From: Microbacterium sp. LWH3-1.2
GTDB lineage: Bacteria > Actinomycetota > Actinomycetes > Actinomycetales > Microbacteriaceae
Length of the DNA stretch: 64,000 bases
Assembly (NCBI RefSeq): GCF_040675855.1
Contig: NZ_JBEGIK010000001.1
Coordinates: 2,170,001 to 2,234,000, forward strand
Direction: 5' to 3'
Position 1 is the stretch's first letter, and every line of letters starts with the position of its first letter. A program made the position numbers and the translations under genes. The notes beneath the pieces were generated by a model. The model saw nothing but the letters and a program-made list of their open reading frames with translations. It was not told the DNA's origin and searched no databases. Of this stretch, positions 1-7,475 are shown in pieces.

Positions 1-429
1 CTTCGCAGGGGTGCCGATGATGACGCCGAGCTCGGCCTCGTAGTCGACCGACTCGCTGAGCGATCGCGGCCAGATCGTCGTGTGGTGGTGACCGGAGAGC
101 GAGTTCGGCCAGAGCACGAACACGGTCGGCGTCGAGTCCGTCGTCAGGCCGAGCTCGCTGGAGTGAGCCGCGTAGTTGAGCCCGACCGCGAGGATGACCG
201 GGGGAGCGAGGACGGCAGACGCGAAACCCATTCCGTCCAGCGGATGCCGCGTCCCCTGCCCCGCGGCATCCCGCACGCGTGCGAGCAGGCCGTCGCCGCC
301 CGCGATGAGCTCCTCGAGTACGCGGGGTGCTCCGTCGAACAACTCCTCGACGATCGCCACCTCGTCGCCCTCGACGAGTGCGAGTCTCGGCTCGCCCGAC
401 TCCGGTGGCACGACATGGGCGAAGCGCAT
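1..429 (-). CDS. FAH (fumarylacetoacetate hydrolase) family protein, 3'-truncated
   Basis: Only the first 143 residues are in the window; the C-terminus lies beyond the edge. FAH-family enzymes are metal-dependent hydrolases, decarboxylases or isomerases acting on acylpyruvate-type acids, usually in aromatic or sugar-acid catabolism; the substrate cannot be read from this part. Visible signature: ILAVGLNYAAHSSE at about residues 79-92 and the metal-ligand motif DYEAELGVIIG (E-x-E) close to the truncated end. The ATG lies 6 nt after a TAGGTT -10 box, so a leaderless mRNA is likely. The gene is divergent from the PrsW-type protease gene. Family assignment is firm, specific function unknown. Confidence 0.85.
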   Translation of the reverse strand, partial: MRFAHVVPPESGEPRLALVEGDEVAIVEELFDGAPRVLEELIAGGDGLLARVRDAAGQGTRHPLDGMGFASAVLAPPVILAVGLNYAAHSSELGLTTDSTPTVFVLWPNSLSGHHHTTIWPRSLSESVDYEAELGVIIGTPAK

Positions 430-435
430 GCCCCC

Positions 436-441
436 AACCTA
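436..441 (-). promoter_or_regulatory. -10 box of the FAH gene (leaderless)
   Basis: TAGGTT on the minus strand, separated from the ATG by six bases (GGGGGC). The spacing puts the expected transcription start at or beside the start codon. No clear -35 is seen. Confidence 0.5.
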
Positions 442-503
442 GCCGCCGGGCTGCGCGAGCGGGCCGTCCACAGCCCGCATGACGGGTGAGGGTTCTGCAC
501 CCA

Positions 504-509
504 TAGGCT
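504..509 (+). promoter_or_regulatory. -10 box of the PrsW-type gene (leaderless)
   Basis: TAGGCT followed by six bases and then ATG at 516. This favours the ATG over the in-frame GTG two codons upstream, which would overlap the expected transcription start. Confidence 0.5.
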
Positions 510-515
510 GTGCGC

Positions 516-1742
516 ATGACGCTCGACCCCGGTGCCTCCCGTCCCCGGCCCTCGCTCACGCCGCCCGAGTTCGCCTCCGCGCTCGCGCAGCCGCGCGTCG
601 CCGCGCCCGCGGCGATAACGCCGCCCGCGACCTCGCCCGCCCCCGTGCAGCTCCCCGCCGCCGCCGCATCGCGCCGCGGACGCAGCGGGTCGATCTGGAT
701 CATCGGCGTCCTGGTGCTCGCTCTGATCGTGCTGGTGGCGTACTTCCTCAACGCGCTCGGCCCGGCGGCGTCGCTCATCGGGATGGTGCTCGCCGTCGTG
801 CCGCTCGTGGGAGTGCTGCTCGCGGTGCGGATCGTCGATCGCTGGGAACCCGAGCCCCGCGGACTGCTCGTTCTCGCGATCGCGTGGGGGGCGATCGCCG
901 CCGTCGCCATCACGCTCGGCGTCGACCTGCTGCTGTCGATGGTCTTCGGGCCGGCCACCGGGGCTCGCGAGGTGCTGCAGACCGTCGTTCAGGCCCCGGT
1001 CGTCGAGGAGTTCGCGAAGGGGCTCGGCGTCTTCCTCATCTTCGCGACGGCCCGGCGCGCGTTCGACGGCCCGGTCGACGGCATCGTCTACGGCGCACTC
1101 GTGGGCGCCGGATTCGCTTTCACCGAGAACATCCAGTACTTCGCCGTGAGCTTCATCGAGGGTGGCGCGGCCGAGACGACCACGACGTTCTTCCTGCGCG
1201 GCATCCTGTCGCCGTTCGCGCACGTCATGTTCACGAGCGTCACCGGCTTCGCTCTCGGTCTCGCCGCGCGGCGGGGTCTTTCGGCCGGGCAGGCGATCGG
1301 GCCCGGACTGCTCGGGCTCGCCGGTGCCATCGCGCTGCACGCGTTCTGGAACGGGTCGGCGATGTTCGGCGACTTCTTCTTCCTCTACCTGACGCTGCAG
1401 GTGCCGCTGTTCATCGGATTCATCCTCGGGATCGTCGCGCTCCGACGGGAGGAGTCGCGGCTCACCCGGCGCCGACTGGGCGAGTACGCCGCCGCCGGAT
1501 GGTTCACGCCGCAGGAGGTCGAGATGCTCGCGACCTCCGCCGGACGCAAGGCCGCGCTCGCGTGGGCACGGACTCTGCGAGGAGACCGCACGACGCTCAT
1601 GAAGACCTTCATCGCGGATGCTGCGGCCCTGGCAGCGACCCGTCAGCGGGCGATCACGGGGCGCGACCCGCAGGCCGCGGCGGAAGAGCGGGACCTGCTG
1701 GCGAAGACCGCGGCGACCCGTGCGGCGATGTTCGCGCCGTAG
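516..1742 (+). CDS. PrsW family intramembrane metalloprotease
   Basis: Predicted 408-residue polytopic membrane protein. After a Pro/Ala-rich cytosolic N-terminus of about 50 residues, hydrophobic segments begin near residue 57 and alternate to about residue 310. The PrsW motifs are present in order: VVEEFAKG with E164, E165 and K168, FTENIQYF, HVMFTSVTG, and HAFWNGS. The glutamates and histidines are the expected metal and catalytic residues. In Bacillus, PrsW performs site-1 cleavage of an anti-sigma factor; many actinobacterial homologues have no known substrate, and no anti-sigma gene is adjacent here. About 85 cytosolic residues follow the membrane domain. Family certain, substrate unknown. 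Confidence 0.88.
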   Translation: MTLDPGASRPRPSLTPPEFASALAQPRVAAPAAITPPATSPAPVQLPAAAASRRGRSGSIWIIGVLVLALIVLVAYFLNALGPAASLIGMVLAVVPLVGVLLAVRIVDRWEPEPRGLLVLAIAWGAIAAVAITLGVDLLLSMVFGPATGAREVLQTVVQAPVVEEFAKGLGVFLIFATARRAFDGPVDGIVYGALVGAGFAFTENIQYFAVSFIEGGAAETTTTFFLRGILSPFAHVMFTSVTGFALGLAARRGLSAGQAIGPGLLGLAGAIALHAFWNGSAMFGDFFFLYLTLQVPLFIGFILGIVALRREESRLTRRRLGEYAAAGWFTPQEVEMLATSAGRKAALAWARTLRGDRTTLMKTFIADAAALAATRQRAITGRDPQAAAEERDLLAKTAATRAAMFAP

Positions 1743-1775
1743 CCCCGAGCGGCGGTGCTACCCGCACATACCAAG

Positions 1776-1826
1776 ACTCAGCGCTCGGTGCCGCGGCGAT
1801 GCCTGCGTGTCAACCGAGCGCTGAGT
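1776..1826. repeat. Perfect 14-bp inverted repeat with 23-nt spacer
   Basis: ACTCAGCGCTCGGT at 1776-1789 is repeated as its exact reverse complement ACCGAGCGCTGAGT at 1813-1826. It lies between the PrsW-type gene and the FKBP gene, both read rightward. It could act as a terminator for the first gene, but the loop is long and no T-run follows, so a protein-binding or mobile palindrome is equally possible. Confidence 0.6.
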
Positions 1827-1939
1827 TGGTCCTTCCCCAGCATGCAGGGAGGGCTGCGCGGGTGTCAAGAGAAGCCCGGCGGTTCCCCTGACGGCGAACT
1901 CGATCGGCGCGCCCGCGCTCCGGGTGGTTGGATGGACGC

Positions 1940-2308
1940 ATGACTGACGACCGCACCAAGCCCGAGATCGACGCACCCGCCGGCCCGGCGCCGGCCGACC
2001 TGGTCGTCCGCGACATCGTCGTGGGCGAGGGCGCCGAGGCGAAGCCCGGCGACACCGTGACCGTCCACTACGTGGGCGTCGAGTACGAGTCCGGCGAGGA
2101 GTTCGACTCATCGTGGAACCGCGGCGAGAGCATCCAGTTCCCGCTCCGTGGCCTCATCCAGGGCTGGCAGGACGGCATTCCGGGCATGAAGGAGGGCGGT
2201 CGTCGCGAGCTCGTGATCCCGCCGCACCTCGCCTATGGCCCGGCCGGTGGCCACTTCCTCGGCGGCAAGACGCTGATCTTCGTCATCGACCTCATCAAGG
2301 TCGGCTGA
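1940..2308 (+). CDS. FKBP-type peptidyl-prolyl cis-trans isomerase
   Basis: Cytosolic 122-residue protein with a single FKBP domain covering almost all of it. Motifs visible: GDTVTVHYVG, the FDSSWNRGE strand, GLIQGWQDGIPGMKEGGRRELVIPP and LAYGPAGG, ending FVIDLIKV. FKBPs accelerate prolyl isomerisation during protein folding. No signal peptide or membrane anchor is present. The ATG at 1940 is preferred to an in-frame TTG four codons upstream because the protein begins with a short acidic tail typical of the family. The gene is monocistronic, ending in a strong bidirectional hairpin shared with the convergent EamA gene. Confidence 0.93.
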   Translation: MTDDRTKPEIDAPAGPAPADLVVRDIVVGEGAEAKPGDTVTVHYVGVEYESGEEFDSSWNRGESIQFPLRGLIQGWQDGIPGMKEGGRRELVIPPHLAYGPAGGHFLGGKTLIFVIDLIKVG

Positions 2309-2343
2309 GCGGGTCGAAGCCTGATCGCGACGCCTCGATCGTC

Positions 2344-2379
2344 CGGAGGGGACGGATGCTGCGGCATCCGTCCCCTCCG
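2344..2379. terminator. Bidirectional hairpin terminator between FKBP and EamA genes
   Basis: A perfect 16-bp stem with a 4-nt TGCG loop between two convergent genes. The stem is built from two inverted copies of the window-wide decamer CGGATGCTGC/GCGGCATCCG. No T-run follows, as is usual in high-GC actinobacteria. Confidence 0.75.
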
Positions 2380-2410
2380 TCGTCCCCAGGGGTTCCCCAG
2401 TGATTTGCAC

Positions 2411-3364
2411 TCACGGTAGTGGAACGGCCCGAGGCCGGCGGCGCAGCCGGTCCTGAGCGAGCAGGATGCCGAGGAACACGACGAGAGCGCCGATCGGCTC
2501 GTTCCACGTCACCGTCTCGCCGAGGATCGCGATGCCGAGGATCACCCCGACCACCGGAGTGATGTAGGTCACGGTCGAGGCGCGAGTCGGCCCCCACGCA
2601 CGCACCGTGTTCTGGTTCCACACGTACGCGATGCCGGTGCCGAGACATCCGAGCAGCAGCAGGCTCACCACGATCGGAATGTCGAGGCGCACCGGCGTGA
2701 GCACGAGGAACGGCGTCAGCAGCGCCATCACGACGCCCGCCATCGCGATGTAGCCGAAGGTGAACGCCAGCGCCGACATCCCGGTGTTCGAGACGAAGCG
2801 CCGCATGTAGGCGAAGCTGAAGCCGTAGCTCGCGGTCGCGCCGAGGATGGCGAGCTCAGCGGCGAGGCTGCCGTCCAGGGCGATGCCCTGCCACGGAGCG
2901 ATGATCACGACGACACCCAGGATGCCGACGCCGATCCCCAGGACCTGCAGCGCCTTCAGACGCTCGACGCGGAAGACGAGCCACGCCATGATCGCGGTCA
3001 TGATCGGGGTGGTCGCGTTGAAGATGCTCGCGACGCCCGAGCTGACATGCTGCTGCGCCCACGAGAACAGCAGGAACGGGATGACGCAGAACGTGAGTCC
3101 CAGCACGGTGAGGTGCGCCCACGCCTTGAGGCTGCGGGTCAGGTGCTCGCGCCGCAGGAGAACGAGGGCGCCGAGCGTGAGGGCTCCGAGGAGGATGCGG
3201 GTCCACGCGACCTGCGCGGGCGAGATGCCGGTGAGCGAGACCTTCATGAAGAGGAAGCTCGCACCCCACACGATCCCCGCGAGCACGAACTGCACCGTGA
3301 TCCAGCGCGGGGAGGGCTGCCCTTCTGCCCGCACGGCCGGGGGAGGAGTTCGAGTCGATGTCAC
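2411..3364 (-). CDS. DMT-superfamily transporter, EamA family
   Basis: Predicted 317-residue inner-membrane protein with about ten transmembrane helices arranged as two EamA repeats (roughly residues 20-155 and 165-305). Conserved family features visible are [12 protein letters not shown] in helix 1, the [12 protein letters not shown] segment at the end of repeat one and [20 protein letters not shown] in repeat two. EamA proteins mostly export small metabolites or amino acids; no substrate can be assigned. The GTG start at 3364 is chosen because a TACCGT -10 box lies exactly seven bases upstream, which would exclude the in-frame GTG three codons earlier. Convergent with the FKBP gene. Confidence 0.88.
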   Translation of the reverse strand: MTSTRTPPPAVRAEGQPSPRWITVQFVLAGIVWGASFLFMKVSLTGISPAQVAWTRILLGALTLGALVLLRREHLTRSLKAWAHLTVLGLTFCVIPFLLFSWAQQHVSSGVASIFNATTPIMTAIMAWLVFRVERLKALQVLGIGVGILGVVVIIAPWQGIALDGSLAAELAILGATASYGFSFAYMRRFVSNTGMSALAFTFGYIAMAGVVMALLTPFLVLTPVRLDIPIVVSLLLLGCLGTGIAYVWNQNTVRAWGPTRASTVTYITPVVGVILGIAILGETVTWNEPIGALVVFLGILLAQDRLRRRPRAVPLP

Positions 3365-3371
3365 GCAGGCC

Positions 3372-3377
3372 ACGGTA
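3372..3377 (-). promoter_or_regulatory. -10 box of the EamA gene (leaderless)
   Basis: TACCGT on the minus strand, seven bases before the GTG at 3364. It decides the start codon of the transporter. Confidence 0.45.
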
Positions 3378-3479
3378 CGCTCGCCCGCCTACGGCGCAGC
3401 CCGGGACGGGATGCGACGTCCGAAATCCGCCGATGTGCGGCGGTCCCGCTACGGTTTCGCCGCAGCATCCGTTCGCTGG

Positions 3480-3485
3480 TAGACT
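3480..3485 (+). promoter_or_regulatory. Putative -10 box of rpsO
   Basis: TAGACT about 90 bases upstream of rpsO gives a leader of roughly 80 nt. No good -35 is seen. Autoregulation of rpsO through its leader is known in other bacteria; I cannot show it here. Confidence 0.4.
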
Positions 3486-3574
3486 CTTCAGGTTGCCGTT
3501 GGATCGGCCGCGGAGAAAGAGAGCTCGCACATCGGGTGACGGGCACCGCGCAACAAGCAGAGAGGGGATCACCT

Positions 3575-3844
3575 ATGGCACTGGAAGCAGACGTCAAGAA
3601 GGCGATCATCGAAGAGTACGCGACGCACCCCGGTGACACCGGATCCCCCGAGGTGCAGGTCGCGATGCTGACGCAGCGCATCAAGGACCTCACCGAGCAC
3701 CTCAAGGAGCACAAGCACGACCACCACTCGCGTCGTGGTCTGTTCCTGCTCGTCGGTCAGCGCCGCCGCCTGCTGGGCTACCTGCAGGACATCGACATCA
3801 ACCGTTACCGCTCGCTCATCGAGCGCCTCGGTCTCCGTCGATAA
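3575..3844 (+). CDS. rpsO: 30S ribosomal protein S15
   Basis: The 89-residue product has the full S15 length and the hallmark segments [34 protein letters not shown] and [12 protein letters not shown]15 binds the central domain of 16S rRNA early in 30S assembly. A purine-rich AGAGGGGA Shine-Dalgarno lies at suitable spacing before the ATG. In many actinobacteria rpsO sits directly before pnp; here pnp is about 23 kb away, with unrelated genes in between. A strong terminator follows the gene. Confidence 0.98.
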   Translation: MALEADVKKAIIEEYATHPGDTGSPEVQVAMLTQRIKDLTEHLKEHKHDHHSRRGLFLLVGQRRRLLGYLQDIDINRYRSLIERLGLRR

Positions 3845-3881
3845 GGCATCGGCCAGCGTTCAATCGCGCAAAACATTCTTG

Positions 3882-3912
3882 GAAGGCCTCCCCACGGTGT
3901 GGGGAGGCCTTC
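3882..3912 (+). terminator. rpsO intrinsic terminator
   Basis: GAAGGCCTCCCCA pairs perfectly with TGGGGAGGCCTTC over 13 bp around a 5-nt loop, beginning 37 bases after the rpsO stop codon and followed by a weak T-rich stretch (CACCTTTCT). Confidence 0.85.
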
Positions 3913-4038
3913 ACCTTTCTCGGCGAGCGGATGCTGCGGTACCGGCGAAGCCGAGGGGCACATGCCATGTTTCGACGCTGGGCGGGCCACCGTTGCGGCG
4001 GCGACCCCCGTGCGGCCCCGCCGGGGTGGTGCATCCGG

Positions 4039-5061
4039 TCAGGCGGATGCTTCCGCCCGCGCCGCGACGAGATCCGCGTGGTGGATCTCGGCGACGTCGG
4101 GGTGCGCGCGAAGGCGCGACTTGAGCGCGTTCTCGCCGTACAGCGCATGGATCGGGTTGGACGGATCCTGCGTGACGCCGCGCGCCTGCGCCGCGAGCTC
4201 GTCGGGCAGCTCGATGAGCGGGAGGCGCTTGTCGAGGGCGGGGTTGAAGAAGAACGGCACCGAGATGCGGTCGTCGGGGTAGCGCGGCGAGATGACGCGA
4301 TGCTTCGTCGCGATGAGGTAGCCCTGCGTCGCGTACTCGAGCAGCTCGCCGATGTTGACGACGAAGGCGCCCGGCACCGGCGGGGCGTCCACCCACCGAC
4401 CTTCGCGCTCGACCTGCAGTCCTCCCTTTCCGGGCTCGACCCACAGCAGCGTCAGCACGCCGGAGTCCTTGTGGGCGCCGACGCCCTGCTGCGGCGTCGG
4501 GTCCTCCTTGCCGGGGTAGCGGACGATCTTGACGAGCGTCGAGGGCTCGCCGAAGTGCTCGTCGAAGTAGTTCTCGGCGGCGCCGAGCGATAGTGCCCAC
4601 GCGCGCAGCAGCTTGCGCGCGACACCCGACAGATGGTCATGCCATTCCGAGACGACCTCCCGGAGCTCCGGCTGGGCCTCAGGCCACAGGTTCGGGCCGA
4701 TGAGCCGCGCGAAGTCGGGGGCGTCGGCGTCGGCGATCGCCTCGCGCTCGGGGCCGATGTCGATCTGCTCGCGCCAGTCGACCCTGCCCTGCGTGCGCTC
4801 GCCGCCGATGCGCGTGTAGCCGCGGAAATGCGGGCTGTTGATGTTCTCGATCGCGAGCTTGTCGGCCTCGGGCAGGGCGAAGAAGTCGCGCGCGACCTGG
4901 TGCAGACGCGCCTCGAGCTCGGGGGACACCCCCGTGCCCGTCAGGTAGAAGAATCCGACATCGTGGGTCGCGGCGCGCAGGTCGTCGCGGAACTGCGCGG
5001 CGGCCTCCGGGCCAGCGTCGAGCCGGGAGAGGTCGAGGATCGGCAGGTTGAGGTCGGTCAT
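4039..5061 (-). CDS. Fe(II)/2-oxoglutarate-dependent oxygenase, isopenicillin N synthase-like
   Basis: The 340-residue soluble protein has the DIOX_N region (LPILDLSRL to about residue 130) and a C-terminal 2OG-Fe(II) oxygenase domain. The iron triad is visible as H197-x-D199 (AHKDSG) and H254 (KHRVISPR), and the 2-oxoglutarate anchor as R265-x-S267 (DRISV). The NYFDEHF and RYPG segments are typical of isopenicillin N synthase/gibberellin-oxidase-like members. Enzymes of this family hydroxylate, desaturate or cyclise small molecules; the substrate is unknown and no secondary-metabolite cluster surrounds it. The ATG follows a TACTCT -10 box by six bases. Confidence 0.88.
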   Translation of the reverse strand: MTDLNLPILDLSRLDAGPEAAAQFRDDLRAATHDVGFFYLTGTGVSPELEARLHQVARDFFALPEADKLAIENINSPHFRGYTRIGGERTQGRVDWREQIDIGPEREAIADADAPDFARLIGPNLWPEAQPELREVVSEWHDHLSGVARKLLRAWALSLGAAENYFDEHFGEPSTLVKIVRYPGKEDPTPQQGVGAHKDSGVLTLLWVEPGKGGLQVEREGRWVDAPPVPGAFVVNIGELLEYATQGYLIATKHRVISPRYPDDRISVPFFFNPALDKRLPLIELPDELAAQARGVTQDPSNPIHALYGENALKSRLRAHPDVAEIHHADLVAARAEASA

Positions 5062-5067
5062 GCTGCG

Positions 5068-5073
5068 AGAGTA
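5068..5073 (-). promoter_or_regulatory. -10 box of the 2OG-oxygenase gene (leaderless)
   Basis: TACTCT on the minus strand, six bases before the ATG at 5061. Confidence 0.45.
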
Positions 5074-5114
5074 GGCGGCTGCCGCAGCATCCGCCCGATT
5101 GTTGCGCACGGTTA

Positions 5115-5148
5115 AGCCGGGGCCGCGGGAGTGTCCGCGGCCCCGGCT
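5115..5148 (-). terminator. Terminator of the epoxide hydrolase gene
   Basis: AGCCGGGGCCGCGG and its perfect complement form a 14-bp stem with a 6-nt loop eleven bases beyond the epoxide hydrolase stop codon; the sequence TTAA follows on the minus strand. Confidence 0.75.
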
Positions 5149-5158
5149 GCGAGTCGCC

Positions 5159-6301
5159 TCAGGCGCGGGCGAAGAACGCCCGGATGTCGCCGACGACCAG
5201 CTCCGGCACTTCGAGCGCGGCATAGTGGCCGCCGCGCTCGAAGCGGCTCCAGTGCACGATGTTCGTGTTGTCGCGCTCGGCGAACACCTTGATCGTCTGG
5301 AAGTCGTCCTTGAACACCGCGACGCCGGTGCGGGCATCGCTCACGCGCGGCTCGCCATCCGCCCGTGCGTTGTCGCGGTACGCGCGGCTCATGCCGGCCG
5401 AGGCGTTGGCGAACCACGCGACGCTCACCTCGGTGAGGATCGCGTCCAGCGGCACCAGGCTCGTGCCGTTGCCGAACGAGTTGAAGAGCTCGGCGTAGGC
5501 GAGGTGCCCGACGGGGGAGTCCGACAGTGCGGCGGCGATCGTCTGCGGGCGGGCCGCGTTCATCGTGTTGTATGCGCCGACCGACTGGAACCACTGCATG
5601 TGCTCGAGCCCGGCGTAGTCCTGCGGCGTGAGGCTCTCGAACTCGGCCGGGTCGCCCGAGGGGAACGAGAAGAGCTGCAGCACGTGCAGCCCGAGGAAGC
5701 CCTCGGGGTCGAGGAGCCCGAGTTCCCGGGCGACCATCGCGCCGTTGTCGCTGCCGTGGATGCCGTACGAGTCGTACCCCAGGCGCCGCATGAGGGTGTC
5801 GTACGCTGCGGCGACGCGGGCGGTGGTCCAGCCGCTGTCGGCGACAGGCTGGCTGAAGCCGAAGCCCGGTGCGTCGGGCACGACCACATCGAATGCGTCC
5901 TCGGCACGCCCGCCGTGCGCGACGGGATCGACGAGGGGCCCGATCATGTCGAGATAGTCGACGAACGAGCCCGGATACGTGTGGGCGAGAAGCAGCGGCG
6001 TCGCCCCCTCGTGCGGCGAGCGGACGTGCACGAAATGAATCGTCTGCCCCTCGATGTCGGTGGTGAAGTGCGGGAACTCGTTCATGCGGGCCTCCGCTGC
6101 GCGCCAGTCGAAGCCGTCGCGCCAGCGCGCGATCGCATCCGCGAGGTAGGCGTTGGGTGTGCCCGACTCCCAGCTGTCGGCGGGCGCCGGCTGGGGGAGG
6201 CGCGTGCGGGCGAGGCGCACGGCGAGATCGTCGAGAGCGGACTGCTCGATGTCGATGCGGAAGGGACGGATGCCGGGGGCTGCGGTGGTTGCGGTGTTCA
6301 T
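5159..6301 (-). CDS. Epoxide hydrolase (EHN domain plus alpha/beta-hydrolase)
   Basis: The 380-residue protein begins with the epoxide-hydrolase N-terminal (EHN) domain (about residues 10-115, including RLPQPAPADSWESGTP and FDWRAAEARMNEFPHF) followed by an alpha/beta-hydrolase fold. The oxyanion motif HTYPGSF, the nucleophile elbow HGSDNGA with D185, and the C-terminal HWSRFERGGHYAA histidine are visible. Microsomal-type epoxide hydrolases form a covalent ester through the Asp and add water to an epoxide. The gene is divergent from a WYL-domain regulator 70 bp away, which probably controls it. An ATG follows a TAGCGT -10 box by seven bases. Natural substrate unknown. Confidence 0.88.
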   Translation of the reverse strand: MNTATTAAPGIRPFRIDIEQSALDDLAVRLARTRLPQPAPADSWESGTPNAYLADAIARWRDGFDWRAAEARMNEFPHFTTDIEGQTIHFVHVRSPHEGATPLLLAHTYPGSFVDYLDMIGPLVDPVAHGGRAEDAFDVVVPDAPGFGFSQPVADSGWTTARVAAAYDTLMRRLGYDSYGIHGSDNGAMVARELGLLDPEGFLGLHVLQLFSFPSGDPAEFESLTPQDYAGLEHMQWFQSVGAYNTMNAARPQTIAAALSDSPVGHLAYAELFNSFGNGTSLVPLDAILTEVSVAWFANASAGMSRAYRDNARADGEPRVSDARTGVAVFKDDFQTIKVFAERDNTNIVHWSRFERGGHYAALEVPELVVGDIRAFFARA

Positions 6302-6308
6302 GTCTTCG

Positions 6309-6314
6309 ACGCTA
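6309..6314 (-). promoter_or_regulatory. -10 box of the epoxide hydrolase gene (leaderless)
   Basis: TAGCGT on the minus strand, seven bases before the ATG at 6301, in the short region shared with the divergent regulator. Confidence 0.45.
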
Positions 6315-6332
6315 CGGTCGAAACAGGCACAT

Positions 6333-6345
6333 TATCTTCCTGATA
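6333..6345. promoter_or_regulatory. Candidate operator, TATC-N5-GATA
   Basis: An AT-rich inverted repeat in an otherwise GC-rich 70-bp divergent promoter region, between the epoxide hydrolase and its presumed WYL regulator. Position suggests an operator; the short half-sites make this tentative. Confidence 0.3.
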
Positions 6346-6371
6346 TTCGAATGCTTCCGGATCGAGGTGCG

Positions 6372-7322
6372 ATGGCCGACACCTCGGCGCGAATGCTGGC
6401 GCTCCTGGCGCTGCTGCAGAGCCGGCCGCGCTGGCCGGGGCCGGAGCTGGCGGTTCGCCTCGACGTCTCCGTGCGGACGATTCGCAACGACATCGAGCGC
6501 CTCCGCGCACTCGGCTACCCGGTGGAGGCCGAGCGCGGGCGTGCGGGCTCCTACCGCCTGGCGGCCGGAGGCAAGTTGCCACCGCTGCTGCTCGACGATG
6601 ACGAGGCCGTCGCGGTCGCGATCGGACTGCGCGTGACGCGCGGCGTGGCCGGGGTCGACGAGGCGGGGGCGCGCGCGCTCGCGAAGCTGCTGCAGGTGCT
6701 GCCGGAGCGCCTGCGCCCGACCGTCGACGCCGTCGCCGCGACGGTCGACGCTGGTCCCGAGAACGTCGGCACGGATGCGCCGGATCCCGAGGTCGATCCG
6801 CGGGTGCTGAGCGCCGTGGCCCAAGCCGTGCATGCGGGCGAATGGCTCCGCTTCGACGATCGCGGTGCGCCGCGGCGCGTAGAGCCGTACCGGCTGCTCA
6901 GCTGGCAGCGCCGATGGTACCTCGTCGCCCGGGACCCCGACACCGGGGAATGGGAGACGTTCCGTCTCGACTGGATCCGGCCGCGCATGGCCACCAGGCG
7001 CCGCTTCGAGCCGGTGCCCGTCCCCGGAGGCGACTTCACCTCCTTCGCGCTGCGGTCGATCGCCGCGGGGGGCTGGAGCGTGCACGCGCGTCTGCGCATC
7101 GCGGCTCCCGCGGAGGACGTGATCGCCCGCATCAACCCGACGGTCGGGGTGGTGGAGGCGGTCGACCGCACGACATCCGTGCTCGTCACCGGAGCCGACA
7201 GCCTGGAGACGATCGCGGCTTACATCGGCATGCTGGGCATGGACTTCACTGTCGACTCGCCGGCCGAGCTCGTGCCTCATCTGCTCCGTCTGTCCGAACG
7301 CTATGCGCGAGCGGCAGGCTAG
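6372..7322 (+). CDS. YafY-type HTH and WYL domain transcriptional regulator
   Basis: The 316-residue protein has an N-terminal winged HTH_11 (ARMLALLALLQSRPRWPGPELAVRLDVSVRTIRNDI split over about residues 6-42), a wing ending GRAGSYRL, a central linker, and a WYL domain from about residue 145 (WLRFDDRGAPRRVEPYRLLSWQRRWYLVA split over positions 158-186) with a C-terminal WCX extension. WYL domains bind nucleotides or small effectors and these regulators commonly control a divergent neighbour, here the epoxide hydrolase. ATG chosen because GAGGTG lies just upstream. No DNA-repair or phage-defence gene that WYL proteins sometimes regulate is adjacent. Confidence 0.88.
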   Translation: MADTSARMLALLALLQSRPRWPGPELAVRLDVSVRTIRNDIERLRALGYPVEAERGRAGSYRLAAGGKLPPLLLDDDEAVAVAIGLRVTRGVAGVDEAGARALAKLLQVLPERLRPTVDAVAATVDAGPENVGTDAPDPEVDPRVLSAVAQAVHAGEWLRFDDRGAPRRVEPYRLLSWQRRWYLVARDPDTGEWETFRLDWIRPRMATRRRFEPVPVPGGDFTSFALRSIAAGGWSVHARLRIAAPAEDVIARINPTVGVVEAVDRTTSVLVTGADSLETIAAYIGMLGMDFTVDSPAELVPHLLRLSERYARAAG

Positions 7323-7354
7323 CGCTCGCGATCGCCGACCCGGGCGTCATCGAA

Positions 7355-7384
7355 TGGACAACCCGATATCACGTCGGGTACCGT
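7355..7384 (+). promoter_or_regulatory. efeUOB promoter
   Basis: -35 TGGACA at 7355-7360 and -10 TACCGT at 7379-7384, spacer 18. The IdeR/DtxR box starts two bases after the -10, so the repressor would cover the transcription start. Confidence 0.6.
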
Positions 7385-7385
7385 C

Positions 7386-7404
7386 GAAGGTAAGGCTCAC
7401 CTTA
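7386..7404. promoter_or_regulatory. IdeR/DtxR iron box upstream of efeUOB
   Basis: GAAGGTAAGGCTCACCTTA matches the actinobacterial iron-box consensus TTAGGTTAGGCTAACCTAA at about 14 of 19 positions and contains the dyad GTAAGG-N4-CCTTAC. Repression by Fe(II)-loaded IdeR/DtxR is the expected regulation of this operon. Confidence 0.8.
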
Positions 7405-7475
7405 CGTTTCATACCCCGCGCACGGGATCCGAGGAGTGCCGAGGTGCAACGGAGCGCCGAGTCGTCCGCACCATC

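Noticed and set aside
4039..5337. Longer start for the 2OG-oxygenase extending to 5337
   Set aside because: The added residues are Ser/Arg-rich without conservation and would place the start upstream of the terminator hairpin and -10 box.
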